Positions 25,213-34,592 of a stretch of 64,000 bases of DNA are shown piece after piece; within the stretch, counting starts at the first letter, position 1, and every line of letters begins with the position of its first letter. The DNA comes from Afipia sp. (GTDB lineage: Bacteria; Pseudomonadota; Alphaproteobacteria; Rhizobiales; Xanthobacteraceae): NCBI GenBank assembly GCA_024707075.1, contig JANQAK010000006.1:248001-312000 (forward strand), in the 5' to 3' direction. The notes beneath the pieces were generated by a model. That model saw only the letters and a program-made list of their open reading frames with translations. It was not told the DNA's origin and searched no databases. The translations under genes and the position numbers were made by a program.

Positions 25213-26903
25213 CGTTGAAGGACGTAGGTGCCGGGGGCGTCAGCGAGCGGCGGGTAGCCTTTCGCGGCGGCGCCCATGGCAGGCGGCTGTACGCGCGCCT
25301 GTGACGAATGACTGGCGAGCCAGTCGCACCAATCTACCCACCACGATCCGCTTTTCTGCGTGGCGGCGGAGGTCCATTCGTCAGGACCTAGGGAAATATC
25401 GGCGTTGTGCTTCAAGGCGATGCGGAAATGATGTTTGGCGTGACCGGGTTCGCTGACGATACCGGCATTATGGCCGCCACTTGTCAGCACGAATGTGACA
25501 TCCGTATCGGTCAGTTGATGAATTTTATAGACGGAGCGCCAAGGCGCGACATGGTCGCGTTCGGTGCCGACGACAAACATCGGGGCACGGATATTCTGGA
25601 TCGCGGCGGGTCGTCCATCGACCATGAAGCTGCCCGCGGCGAGTTCATTGCGCAGATAGAGCTTCTCGAGGTATTCCGCGTGCATCTTGTATGGCATGCG
25701 GGTCGAGTCTGCATTCCACGCCATCAGATCGATCATCGGCGTGCGTTCGCCCATCAGATAGTCATGCACGAGACGCGACCAGATGAGATCGTTGGAGCGC
25801 AGCAGTTGAAAGGCGCCCGCCATTTGATCGGCGGAAAGATAGCCCTTGTTCCACATCATGCTGTCAAGAAAATGCAACTGGCTGTCGTCGATAAAAAGTG
25901 CAAGCTCTCCGGGCTCGGTGAAATCCGTCTGAGCGGCGAGTAGCGTAACGGAGGCGAGACGGTCGCCTTGGGTGCGCGCCATCGCCGCCACGGCGATCGA
26001 CAGCAGTGTTCCTCCGAGGCAATATCCCGTCGCGTGAACCTTGCGGTCCGGAACGATGGCATTCACCGCATCCAACGCCGCCATGATGCCCAGTTTCCGG
26101 TAATCATCCATCGTGAGATCGCGGTCCTCGGCGCCCGGGTTGAGCCATGAGATGCAGAAGACGGTATGTCCTTGTTCGACGAGATAGCGGATCAGCGAAT
26201 TCTCCGGTGATAGATCGAGAATATAGTATTTCATGATCCATGCCGGCACGATCAGGATCGGCTCCGCGAACACCGTTTCTGTCGCCGGCGAATACTGGAT
26301 CAGCTCGATCAAACGATTCCGGTAAACGACCTTTCCGGGGGTGACGGCGAGATCCTTGCCAACGATAAATTTTTCGGTGCCGACCGGCGGTTGTTTTGTT
26401 GCGAGCCGGTTCGCATCCTCCAGCCAGTTCTGAAATCCATGAACGAAATTCTGCCCACCAGTCTGGATTGCTTTATCGACCACCTCGGGATTGGCGAAGG
26501 GGATATTCGACGGCGAGAACATGTCGAGGAACTGGCGCGCGCCAAAGGACACCACGTCCTCATGATGGGGGGTGACGCCGGGCACCCCGTGCGTAACGTT
26601 GTGCCACCATTGCTGGTTGAGCAGAAATGCCTGCGCCCAAATATTATATGGCGGTTTGTGCCAGGCTTCGGCGGCGAAGCGGTAGTCGCCCGGCAAGGGT
26701 TCGATACACGGATGCTCGTCGGCGGCGAGGCCTGCGGCGGCGATGTGAGCGCCAAGCCGGCCGGCCTTTCGGCCAGCCTTGAGAGCGAGCTCCATACACT
26801 TGCCCGGAGCAGATGCCAGATGGATCGACCAATCCATGAAGGCGAGCGCAAGTGACGTAGGGGAAAGTCCGCCGGTCGTCTGCGCGGTCAATGCTTCCCG
26901 CAT
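25209..26903 (-). CDS. phaC: Class I poly(3-hydroxyalkanoate) synthase (5' end disturbed)
   Basis: As read, 564 residues. The alpha/beta hydrolase core has the catalytic box GYCLGG with the cysteine at 295, and the late motif FVLTSGGHNAGIVSEPGH with the catalytic histidine. PhaC polymerises hydroxyacyl-CoA into storage polyester. The frame is open upstream of the ATG and still reads family-like sequence (DEAFRALDRM), but has no start codon there. A well-placed ATG at 27066 lies in another frame, so one base seems gained or lost near 26960-27000, possibly at the G run 26997-27000. The protein is probably about 619 residues. Confidence 0.9.
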   Translation of the reverse strand: MREALTAQTTGGLSPTSLALAFMDWSIHLASAPGKCMELALKAGRKAGRLGAHIAAAGLAADEHPCIEPLPGDYRFAAEAWHKPPYNIWAQAFLLNQQWWHNVTHGVPGVTPHHEDVVSFGARQFLDMFSPSNIPFANPEVVDKAIQTGGQNFVHGFQNWLEDANRLATKQPPVGTEKFIVGKDLAVTPGKVVYRNRLIELIQYSPATETVFAEPILIVPAWIMKYYILDLSPENSLIRYLVEQGHTVFCISWLNPGAEDRDLTMDDYRKLGIMAALDAVNAIVPDRKVHATGYCLGGTLLSIAVAAMARTQGDRLASVTLLAAQTDFTEPGELALFIDDSQLHFLDSMMWNKGYLSADQMAGAFQLLRSNDLIWSRLVHDYLMGERTPMIDLMAWNADSTRMPYKMHAEYLEKLYLRNELAAGSFMVDGRPAAIQNIRAPMFVVGTERDHVAPWRSVYKIHQLTDTDVTFVLTSGGHNAGIVSEPGHAKHHFRIALKHNADISLGPDEWTSAATQKSGSWWVDWCDWLASHSSQARVQPPAMGAAAKGYPPLADAPGTYVLQR

Positions 26904-26928
26904 CCGGTCCAGCGCCCGGAATGCTTCG

Positions 26929-27066
26929 TCACCGACGCTTTGATCGTGCTTCGGCAGCGCACCGACCGGTGTATTCGCCGAGCCGGCTGGCCGCGCGGGG
27001 CAGGGCGCCGGTCAAGATCTCCTGCGTTGCCGCATTGATCGGAACAACATTGGGCTGCGTGCTCAT
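26929..27066 (-). pseudogene. Out-of-frame N-terminal piece, probably the true phaC start
   Basis: The frame starts at an ATG with GGAAG five bases upstream and overlaps the stop of the small membrane gene (ATGA). It encodes MSTQPNVVPINAATQEILTG and more, then ends after 45 codons. One base shift would join it to the phaC frame, which is open from about 27014 on. I read it as the displaced start of phaC rather than a separate peptide. Confidence 0.65.
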
Positions 27067-27254
27067 TTGCTTCCTTTGGTCTTCGTCCACGGCTTCCAGC
27101 GCGGAGGCCATAAGGCAGCCAGTATCACGAAGCCGGCAATGAGAAGTGTCGCGATCACCATCTGAACAAATCCAAAGCTGTCGGCGTCGCGCGCGACAAA
27201 CCATGCAGCTATTGGGCCGGCGATAAACAGCAATACCCGCACGATCCATGCCAT
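27063..27254 (-). CDS. Small two-helix membrane protein, first gene of the phaC operon
   Basis: A 63-residue protein with two membrane segments (IVRVLLFIAGPIAAWFVA and FVQMVIATLLIAGFVILAAL) and a short basic tail (WPPRWKPWTKTKGSK). I chose the ATG at 27254; an open frame continues upstream through the FixK box, but the box at 27320-27333 would then lie inside the coding part. With this start the box centre is 72 bases upstream, the usual distance. The stop overlaps the next ATG. No family recognised. Confidence 0.65.
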   Translation of the reverse strand: MAWIVRVLLFIAGPIAAWFVARDADSFGFVQMVIATLLIAGFVILAALWPPRWKPWTKTKGSK

Positions 27255-27319
27255 GATCTGTAGCCCTGCCTTGGTAGTTTCCGATCGCGTCTCTTGTATG
27301 ATGAAAATCCTTCTTTCGA

Positions 27320-27333
27320 TTGATTTCAATCAA
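27320..27333. promoter_or_regulatory. Perfect FNR/FixK box of the small protein-phaC-pta-ackA operon
   Basis: TTGAT-TTCA-ATCAA. The centre is 72 bases upstream of the 63-residue membrane protein and just after the end of the ATPase pseudogene. It implies anaerobic or micro-oxic induction of the PHA/acetyl-P operon. Confidence 0.82.
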
Positions 27334-27336
27334 TTC

Positions 27337-29908
27337 CTACGCGGCTGTCACATTGTGATGGATCGATCGTTTCGCGAACAACCTGGAATTTGCGACAAGT
27401 TTCGCAAACCCGAACCATCCCCCTAGAGCCACGCCGGTGAAACCTGCCATCGCGAGCATTGCAAAGGAAGGCGGTGTCATCTGAAATAACTGGCCGGCCT
27501 GCGGCACAAAGAGCAGGATCGCAACAACGGCCATGGTCGATGCTAAGATGGACCAGAATACAATCCGACGCCGGTCAAAGAACGAGGTGCCCACTTCTGC
27601 GGTATCGGCAAAGGCCAGGGTGAGATTCCCCCACAATCGCCACGGTGAATGCAGCCGCGCGCGCCTCGGTGGCGGGATACCCAAATTGCAGCATTGCGTA
27701 GTAGATCGAAAATACGCCAGTTAGCAGAATCACGCCCTGCGCAACGCTGATGAGCAATTCGCGTCGTCCGAACAGGGCGATTTTCTTGTCTCGTGGCGGC
27801 CTTTGCATCGTGTCCGGCGCAGCAGGTTCGGCTTCAAAGACCAGTGAGCAGACCGGGTCGATCGCAAGCTCAAACAGGATGACGTGCATCGGGAAGAAAA
27901 GGGGAGGAAGGCCAAACGCGATTGGCAGCAGCGCTAATCCGGCAATCGGAATGTGAGTAGCTGTGATGAAGATCAGCGCCTTGCGCAGATTGGTGAAAAT
28001 CCGCCGGCCTTGTAGAATGCCGCCCATGATGGAGAGGAAGCTGTCGTCGAGCAGGACAATATCGGATGCTTCGCGCGCTACGTCGGTACCGCGATTTCCC
28101 ATTGCAAGTCCCACTTGAGCCGCTTTCAGCGCCGGAGCGTCGTTGACGCCGTCGCCGGTCATCGCAACGATCTCTCCGCTGGCCTTGAGCGCTTCCACCA
28201 GCGCAAGCTTTTGCTCCGGCATGACACGGGCGAAGACACGAACGGTTTTCAGCCGCTCGCGCAGCGCAGCGGGATCCATCTCTGCGATTTCCTCGCCCGT
28301 CAGAATTCCGCCTTTTACAAAGATCCCGGCATCGCGGGCAATTGCGAGCGCGGTTGCTGGATAATCGCCGGTAATCATGGCGACGGATATGCCGGCGCCA
28401 TGCGCGACGGCGAGGGCCTCCGGAACGCCAGCGCGGACAGGATCCTGGAAACCGATCAAGCCGGCGAAGTCGAATGGGAGATCGGACAGATCAGGCGGCG
28501 GCTGGTCGGCATCAATCCGAGACGCAACGCCGAGCACTCGAAACCCCTTGGCTGCCATTGACGCCACGGCGTCCAGCATTTTCTGCTGTGCATCCGGCGC
28601 CATTCTGCAGAGTCTGGAAAATGGCCTCGGGGGCTCCTTTCGCTGCGGAAAACAGATCGTTATGCCGCTTCCAGACCTGGATAACCGCCAGCAGATCGGG
28701 ATGAAGCGGGCGCGTCAAACAAGGGGTTTTGTCGTCGATGCAATACGCGGAGGCTGCATCGGGGACCAACCCGCGAATGGACAAATCCATGGGATCGACC
28801 GGATGGACCGCCGAGGCCAGAGCGGCGATCGACATCACGCCTGCGATTTGTGGAGACCGTATGGGCCCATCCAACGGGTGCAGGTCTCCGTCGGTCCAGA
28901 CCGTCGCCACCGACATTTTGTTTTCAGTCAGTGTGCCGGTTTTGTCGACACAGAGGAATGTGATCGCGCCCAAGGTCTCGATCGCCGCCGCGCGGCGCAC
29001 CAGCACCTTGTTCTGAGCCAGCCGCCATGCTCCGATCGCCATGAAGATGGCAAGCACCATCGGAAATTCTTCGGGAACAAGCGCAATTCCGAGTGTGAGG
29101 CCGGCCAGCATTCCCTGGATCCAGTCGTGGCGCAGAACGCCATAAGCAACAATGACCAGAACGCAGAAGCCGATTGCGAAAATTCCAAGATAGCCGACCA
29201 AGGTCGCTGAGGTCCGCTGCAATGGCGTCTGTTCTGCTTGCAGTATCGACAGTGAGGAACCGATGTTTCCCAGACGCGTATGCATGCCGGTGTGAACCGC
29301 GCGGAGCGCCCTTCGCCGTGAACGACGAGCGTGCCGGCGAAACCCGTAGACATGTTTTGATCGTTCGGCGTCGTTGAATCAGGGGATGTCTCAATCACGG
29401 GGGAAGCCGACTTCAGCACCGGGACCGATTCCCCTGTGAGAAGCGACTCGTCAATCGTGAGGACGCCGCTGGAGATAATTCGCCCGTCGGCGGGGATGCG
29501 CTCACCGGCTGTGAGCAGTACAGTATCGCCGGGGACCAATTCGCGCGCCGGGATGCGTCGCTCCTGCCCGTCGCGGATAACCCGCGCATGAGGCTCAGCC
29601 AGCGCCTGGAGGGCTTTCAACGCACTCTCGCTGCGCGCTTCCTGAAGAATGACCAGGGTGAGGGAAATAAGCGCGCCCGCGGAGACGAACAGTCCCTCTC
29701 CGAGGCTGCCCAGGACAAGGTATAGTCCCGCCGCAACCAGGAGCAGCAGGAATGTTGGCTCGCGCAATGTCTCTTTGACGATACTAAGAATGGTGCGCGT
29801 ATTCGCGCTATATATGATGTTTGGCCCGACCTGAGCGAGAAGCGTTTTTGCGTCCTGCTCGCTCAGTCCCTTATGCTCTTCGGCGTTGCTATCGATATCC
29901 GTATCCAT
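27337..29908 (-). pseudogene. Cation-translocating P-type ATPase with three frameshifts
   Basis: Four overlapping frames together encode one full P-type ATPase. The first (29908 to about 29310) has the N-terminal domain, two helices and the actuator TGES (SLLTGESVPV). The second (to about 28612) has the phosphorylation site CVDKTGTLTEN. The third (to about 27630) has GDGVNDAPALKAAQ and membrane helices with DPVCSLVFEAEP. The fourth holds the last helices. Breaks lie near 29310, 28611 and the C5 run 27628-27632. The sequence fits a calcium- or magnesium-type (P2) pump more than a heavy-metal pump, since no CPx motif is seen. It follows the stress protein gene by 48 bases, probably in one operon. 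Error or decay cannot be told apart here. Confidence 0.85.
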
Positions 29909-29956
29909 GGCGGGTTCCGGATGATGTCGCCGTCAGAGAGCTTCTGTCACATTCGA

Positions 29957-30814
29957 TCAATGCGAGAGGAAAACAGGCACCGGAGGCTTTGACAGCATTG
30001 ATTTTGTCGCGCCGCCCAGGACAAATTCGCGAAGCCGCGAGTGGCCATAGGCTCCCATGACCATCAGGTCGATCTTGTTCGCAGCTATGAACTGCTCCAT
30101 GACCGTTCCGATATCCTTGCCGCCGGCGTCGATCTCGTCGACCGCGACACTGATGCCATGCCGGGACAGATGGGTCGCGAGCTCGTATGTTGCGCGCGAA
30201 GCGTCGAAAACCTTTTCATTGGTCACGGTGAGAATTCGCACGGTTTTCGCCCGTTGAAGCAGCGGTATCGCATCGGCGACAGCACGGGCTGCGGTGCGGC
30301 TGTAGTCCCAGGCAACTGCAACGGTATCGAGTTTGAAGGGAGTCTGCTGAGAGCGTTCAGGGACGACGAGGATCGGGCGTCCCGACTGGAAGGCGATTGT
30401 TTCAGCATGCCATTGATCGACGTCATCGGTATCGGAGATGGGGATGATCGTCACATCCTTCAGTCTTGCATACTCGGCCATAAGTCCGGGAATTTCGCCG
30501 GCCAGCCCGTTCTCGTGGATCGTCTCATAGGGCACGCCACGTTTTTCCGCTTCGGAATTGAACGCGGCCAGCAACGCGAGGGTGTTGTCCTTGCTCTTGC
30601 GCGTTTCCGCCGCGACCATGCCCGAAATGTTCAGCATCGAGTTTCCGAAGACGCTCCGCGGGACTTCTATTCTCAAATCTGCCGCAAAGGCAGTCATGCG
30701 GCAGTTCATGAATTCGGCGAAGGTCACAGCGTATTGAATCGCGGTGGTTGCTGTCGCCTGAGGATAGGTCGTCAACACCAGCAGAGCGTCCTTGATACTC
30801 ATTTTCGCGTCCAT
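29957..30814 (-). CDS. Universal stress protein, tandem UspA domains
   Basis: A 285-residue protein with two UspA-like halves. The C-terminal half has the nucleotide-binding pattern VMGAYGHSRLREFVLGGATKSML (G-x2-G-x9-G). The first half (DALLVLTTYPQATAT) is degenerate at this site. Such proteins aid survival under low oxygen and energy stress. The next start codon, MSIKDAL at 30802, is an alternative. It leads into the P-type ATPase. I see no perfect FixK box directly upstream. Confidence 0.85.
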   Translation of the reverse strand: MDAKMSIKDALLVLTTYPQATATTAIQYAVTFAEFMNCRMTAFAADLRIEVPRSVFGNSMLNISGMVAAETRKSKDNTLALLAAFNSEAEKRGVPYETIHENGLAGEIPGLMAEYARLKDVTIIPISDTDDVDQWHAETIAFQSGRPILVVPERSQQTPFKLDTVAVAWDYSRTAARAVADAIPLLQRAKTVRILTVTNEKVFDASRATYELATHLSRHGISVAVDEIDAGGKDIGTVMEQFIAANKIDLMVMGAYGHSRLREFVLGGATKSMLSKPPVPVFLSH

Positions 30815-30895
30815 TGAGGTTGTAAAGAGTCAACGAAATTCCAATTCCCTTGAGAATCGAAATGAGTTCGTGGTCGTTGCATCGAGATACGAAGG

Positions 30896-31600
30896 TCAGG
30901 CATCCATGTTGCGCAGGCATTGACGGTTGCGAAGCACGATCTGACGGGCTCCCGAAAACCCCAGCACGCCCTGACTCTGAAGTTGCGACAGTGTTCGCGA
31001 AACCGTCTCAAGGGTCAATCCCAGATAGTCTGCGATATCCCGGCGGCACATGGGCAGGGCCATCATTTCGGTGATGGCAAGACGGCGATCCATTTCCAGC
31101 AGGAACGTTGCGACCCGTTCCATGGCGGTCTTGCGGCCGAGCAGCAGCATGTGATCTTCCGCGTGTCGAAGGTCGCCGGACGTCATGGCCCAGAGATTGC
31201 GGGCGACACGAACATCGGTTTCGGCGGCCTGTTCCAGACCGCGGCGTTTCACCAGCCGAACGGTCGTATCCACGATGGCTTCCGTTGTCAGACGGTGGCT
31301 CGCGCCGGATTCCAGTCCGAACACGTCACCGGGCAAATGGAATGCGCCAATCTGGCGGCGTCCGTCTGACAGTAACTTGTAGCTTCGCACGGCGCCGCGG
31401 ATGACCTGATAGACGTAATCCGCCGATTCACCTTCGCCGTAGATCTCCTCGTCCTTCTTGTAGGAGAACTCCGTCGCGATAAGGCCGGCATGAGCCGTGA
31501 CCACGCAGAACTGGTCGGTGGCGGCGGCAGGATAAGGACCCTTGTTTGCGAGGTTACCAAGAGTTGCGGGAACGGATGTGGTGAGCGACTGCGTCAGCAT
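30896..31600 (-). CDS. fixK: FixK2-type Crp/Fnr regulator
   Basis: A 234-residue activator with a CRP-like barrel, dimer helix and a C-terminal HTH (MCRRDIADYLGLTLETVSRTL) with the ExxSR pattern for TTGA-N6-TCAA. It lacks the Fe-S cysteines of FNR. Cysteine 185, in the HTH, corresponds to C183 of B. diazoefficiens FixK2, which inactivates the protein when oxidised. It lies after fixL-fixJ-receiver on the same strand, as in Bradyrhizobium. The upstream region carries a FixK-type box close to the start and a perfect palindrome further up, so control by FixJ plus autoregulation is likely. Confidence 0.92.
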   Translation of the reverse strand: MLTQSLTTSVPATLGNLANKGPYPAAATDQFCVVTAHAGLIATEFSYKKDEEIYGEGESADYVYQVIRGAVRSYKLLSDGRRQIGAFHLPGDVFGLESGASHRLTTEAIVDTTVRLVKRRGLEQAAETDVRVARNLWAMTSGDLRHAEDHMLLLGRKTAMERVATFLLEMDRRLAITEMMALPMCRRDIADYLGLTLETVSRTLSQLQSQGVLGFSGARQIVLRNRQCLRNMDA

Positions 31601-31635
31601 GGGCCATCTCCTGTGCGGCGGATGGCCAATCTTTA

Positions 31636-31649
31636 TTGAGGTAGATCAG
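31636..31649. promoter_or_regulatory. FixK-type box before fixK
   Basis: On the minus strand it reads CTGAT-CTAC-CTCAA, one mismatch from TTGA-N6-TCAA. The centre is only about 43 bases upstream of the ATG, near the expected transcription start, so negative autoregulation is more likely than activation. Confidence 0.55.
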
Positions 31650-31671
31650 GGCTGGAAATTTCGCTCAATAT

Positions 31672-31691
31672 CTTAGGGGGATACCCCTAAG
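31672..31691. promoter_or_regulatory. Perfect palindrome CTTAGGGG-GATA-CCCCTAAG upstream of fixK
   Basis: Eight-base arms with a four-base spacer lie 72-91 bases upstream of the fixK start. The bases next to it (TAAGTACTTTACC) resemble the FixJ-binding elements known from fixK promoters. It may be a FixJ site, an operator for another factor, or the end hairpin of the receiver gene, whose stop is at 31721. There is no T tract for a normal terminator. Confidence 0.5.
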
Positions 31692-31720
31692 TACTTTACC
31701 GGAGGTCGTCCCAAACCAAG

Positions 31721-32116
31721 CTATCCAGCGGCGGGTTTTTCCTGCATGGCCTGCCTGATATGGGCGACAAGGCTTTCTTCCAGATGCGGCTTCAGCAAGA
31801 CGTGATTCAGGCCCGCAGCCGCAGCTTTTGCCGGGATGTTTTCGTCCGGATAGCCTGTAATCAGAATGATTGGGGTCGTGATGTCCTGGTCCCGTAAACG
31901 GTTCGCCAGATCGATGCCATCCATATTCGGCATCTTGTAGTCGATCACAAAGCAATCGACATCCCGGGCGGTATCCGAACTGAGTACGGCAGTCCCGTTT
32001 CTGAACGTCCGGACCTCGAATCCCTCCGTTTCAAGGAGAAACCGGAGCGAGCCGAGAACGTCCAGATCGTCGTCGATCACATAGACCGTCGATTTTGGAA
32101 ACAGGGAGGGCATCAT
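31721..32116 (-). CDS. Single-domain response regulator between fixJ and fixK
   Basis: A 131-residue receiver with no output domain. The acidic pocket is at 15-17 (DDD), the phosphoacceptor is D59 (FVIDYKMPN), and T/S and K are present (LITGYPD, LLKPH). B. diazoefficiens has a lone receiver gene in the same place. It could compete for phosphate from FixL or tune FixJ. I set the start at 32116, where AGGGG precedes ATGATG; the open frame extends to 32152. A TTGA-N6-TCAA box centred 70 bases upstream suggests FixK control of its own gene. Confidence 0.88.
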   Translation of the reverse strand: MMPSLFPKSTVYVIDDDLDVLGSLRFLLETEGFEVRTFRNGTAVLSSDTARDVDCFVIDYKMPNMDGIDLANRLRDQDITTPIILITGYPDENIPAKAAAAGLNHVLLKPHLEESLVAHIRQAMQEKPAAG

Positions 32117-32179
32117 CGAGCCCCTGAAAGATGTGGGTAGCACATCTTTCAATTGTTAGGCGGTTCTTCCCGGCCCGTA

Positions 32180-32193
32180 TTGACTTACCTCAA
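32180..32193. promoter_or_regulatory. FixK box before the lone receiver gene
   Basis: On the minus strand TTGAG-GTAA-GTCAA, a perfect TTGA-N6-TCAA. It overlaps the fixJ stop codon. The centre is 70 bases upstream of the receiver ATG, the distance seen at other boxes here. Confidence 0.7.
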
Positions 32194-32807
32194 TCCTTGA
32201 GAATTCCTCCGCGCATGGCGAGCCGCACCAGTTCGGAGATGCTGCCGGCCTGCATTTTGGTCATCACGTTTGCGCGGTAAACCTCGATCGTCCGGGGGCT
32301 GATATTGTAATCCCGTGCGATCAGTTTGTTGGAAAGCCCCGCGACGAGGCCATCCATGACCTGTCGTTCCCGCGGGCTCAGCGTGGCGATTCGGGAGGCA
32401 ATATCCGCTGCGACGGCTTCATCTTTCCGTTCGTAGGCTGCCCTGCTCAATGCGATGTTGATCGTGGTCAGAAGCCGTTCGTCCTCGAACGGCTTCTCGA
32501 GAAAGTCGATCGCTCCCAGTTTCATGGCTTCGACCGCCAGCGGGATGTCGCCATGCCCCGTCATGATGATGACCGGAAGCTGTTTGTTATCGTTCTTTAG
32601 TCGCTTGAGAAGGTCGATACCATCGAGACCGGGCATCCGCACGTCGGACACAACGCACCCGAATCCAAGACGCGGAATGGCGTCGAGGAAGCTCAAGGCA
32701 GAATCGAACAGCGTCACAGTGAAGCCTGCGGAATCCAGCAGGAAGTCGAGGGAGTCCCGCATCGCTGGATCATCATCGATGACATAGACGGCTTTGTTAG
32801 GCGACAT
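32190..32807 (-). CDS. fixJ: Two-component response regulator FixJ
   Basis: A 205-residue NarL/LuxR-class regulator. The receiver has acidic residues 11-13 and phosphoacceptor D55 ([10 protein letters not shown]), and the C-terminal HTH reads [25 protein letters not shown], then [16 protein letters not shown]. It is phosphorylated by FixL at low oxygen and activates fixK. Its start overlaps the fixL stop by 11 bases, so the two are translated together. Confidence 0.95.
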   Translation of the reverse strand: MSPNKAVYVIDDDPAMRDSLDFLLDSAGFTVTLFDSALSFLDAIPRLGFGCVVSDVRMPGLDGIDLLKRLKNDNKQLPVIIMTGHGDIPLAVEAMKLGAIDFLEKPFEDERLLTTINIALSRAAYERKDEAVAADIASRIATLSPRERQVMDGLVAGLSNKLIARDYNISPRTIEVYRANVMTKMQAGSISELVRLAMRGGILKD

Positions 32808-34332
32808 CTGTCAGCCCTTCGCTCGGTGCAGCCGGCAATGTGAAACGGAACGTTGCGCCGCCCGATGAGTTGTTTTCAGCCCACATCTGGCCGCCATGAG
32901 CTTCCACGATTGTTCGGCTGATGGAAAGACCCACGCCCATGCCGGTTTCCTTTGTCGTGAAAAAGGTCTGAAAAAGGCTGGTCCGATGATTGTCTCCGAT
33001 ACCGTGCCCTGTGTCCGATACCGCGATTTCGATCATGTCGTCCGCTACTTTGGTGTTCGTTGCAACGAGTTCCTGATGTGTGGAGTTGGCCATCGCTTCG
33101 AGCGCATTGCGGAACAGATTGACCAGAACCTGCTGAATCTGAACCCGATCCACCAGAACGAGATCGCAGTCGGGGTCGAGATTGAAGTGCAGCGACACGC
33201 CTTGTTCGCGTGCACCGGTCAGACCGAGCGCGCCGGCTTCCTCGATCAGCTTTGAAATCCGCTCGACACGCTTCTCCGATTCCCCGCGCGACACAAAATC
33301 GCGAAGCCGCCGGATGATTTGACCGGCCCGGATCGCCTGTTCCGCAGCGCGGTCCATGGCGGTTTCGATCTTCGACATATTGGGGTCGGATGTTTCCGCC
33401 AACAGCCGGCGCGAACCTTTCATATAGTTGCTGATGGCTGCAAGCGGCTGATTGAGTTCGTGTGCGAGAGCGGAGGCCATCTCTCCCATCGCACTCAAGC
33501 GGGATACATGCACAAGTTCCGATTGCAATTCCTGAAGCCGGGCCTGTGTCTGCTGATATTCGGTCAGATCGCGTATGAAGCCGGTGAAGTAAGGTTCTCC
33601 GCCCGACTGCATTTCACCGATAGAGAGATGCATCGGAAAGGTCGTTCCGTCCTTGCGCTTGCCGGTGACAATCCGTCCGATGCCGATGATGTGGCGTTCG
33701 CCCGTCGATCGATAGCGGGCGAGATAGTTGTCATGACGCGCGCTGTCCGGATTGGGCATGAGCATGCTGACGTTTTGACCGATTGTCTCTCGCTCTGTGT
33801 AGCCGAATTGCCTCTCGGCCGCGCTGCTGAAAAATTGCATGACGCCATGTCCGTTGATGACGATCATGGCGTCCGGAATAGTATCGAGAATCGACTGAAG
33901 ATGGCCTTCGCGCGTTCTGAGCGCTTCTTCGAGTTTCTTCTGCTCGTCGATATCGAGGACGATTCCGCAAAGGTGGCGGGCTATCCCGTCCTCATTTTTG
34001 ATGATGCTGCCACGCGCCCTGATCCAGTGGATTCCCCCATGCTCCCTGCGGACCCGGTACTGAATGTCGAAATTGTGCCCGGTCGCGACGGACTGCTTGA
34101 CGGCCAGTTCGGTCGCATCCCTGTCCTCAGGTTCGAGCAGGGAAAGAAACAATGCATAGTTAATGGGCTGCTCGTCGGAAACCCCAAAAAGGGTCCGCGT
34201 CGCGTCAGACCAGACAAGCTCATAGGTCGAGAGGTCGAGCTCCCAAGTCCCGATTCCCGATCCCTGGACGCCAAGCCGCAGGCGTTCATCGCGAAACTGG
34301 CTGTCAAGCGATGATGGGTCTTTATTGCTCAA
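32797..34332 (-). CDS. fixL: Oxygen-sensing heme PAS histidine kinase FixL
   Basis: A 511-residue soluble kinase with PAS-A (about 20-130), heme PAS-B (about 140-255), and HisKA and HATPase domains. In PAS-B the proximal heme ligand is H200 ([12 protein letters not shown]) and the oxygen-contacting arginine is R220 (HIIGIGR). The phosphorylated histidine is H291 (ALAHELNQP). These positions match those known for B. diazoefficiens FixL. Oxygen bound to heme shuts off the kinase. ATP-binding boxes are intact ([23 protein letters not shown]). Confidence 0.95.
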   Translation of the reverse strand: MSNKDPSSLDSQFRDERLRLGVQGSGIGTWELDLSTYELVWSDATRTLFGVSDEQPINYALFLSLLEPEDRDATELAVKQSVATGHNFDIQYRVRREHGGIHWIRARGSIIKNEDGIARHLCGIVLDIDEQKKLEEALRTREGHLQSILDTIPDAMIVINGHGVMQFFSSAAERQFGYTERETIGQNVSMLMPNPDSARHDNYLARYRSTGERHIIGIGRIVTGKRKDGTTFPMHLSIGEMQSGGEPYFTGFIRDLTEYQQTQARLQELQSELVHVSRLSAMGEMASALAHELNQPLAAISNYMKGSRRLLAETSDPNMSKIETAMDRAAEQAIRAGQIIRRLRDFVSRGESEKRVERISKLIEEAGALGLTGAREQGVSLHFNLDPDCDLVLVDRVQIQQVLVNLFRNALEAMANSTHQELVATNTKVADDMIEIAVSDTGHGIGDNHRTSLFQTFFTTKETGMGVGLSISRTIVEAHGGQMWAENNSSGGATFRFTLPAAPSEGLTDVA

Positions 34333-34592
34333 GCTCTGCCTTCTTCCATGGAATCCATATCATCCGGTCTCTGCTTCCATAATAAGCAGATTTGGGGCGG
34401 GATGGTAATCGCCTTGGAAGGGGGGAGGCTCAAGCCCGAACTGCCATTGAAGCAGCCCATATGAGGATGGTCATCAATGCCGTGGGACGGACGCTGGCAG
34501 GGCAGAAATCTCGTTACGGCGAGCCGGCTCGGCGAATCAGTCCGGCCGACGGCCTTTGGCGCGGCTGTCGATATGCGGCGTCTCGACGCAAG

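Noticed and set aside
27337-30814. Mobile element as cause of the broken ATPase gene
   Set aside because: No transposase, terminal repeats or target duplication were seen; single-base indels explain the breaks.
30821-30834. TTG-N8-CAA match just upstream of the usp gene at 30814
   Set aside because: It lies 13 bases before the start codon, too close for an activator box, and only the outer bases match.
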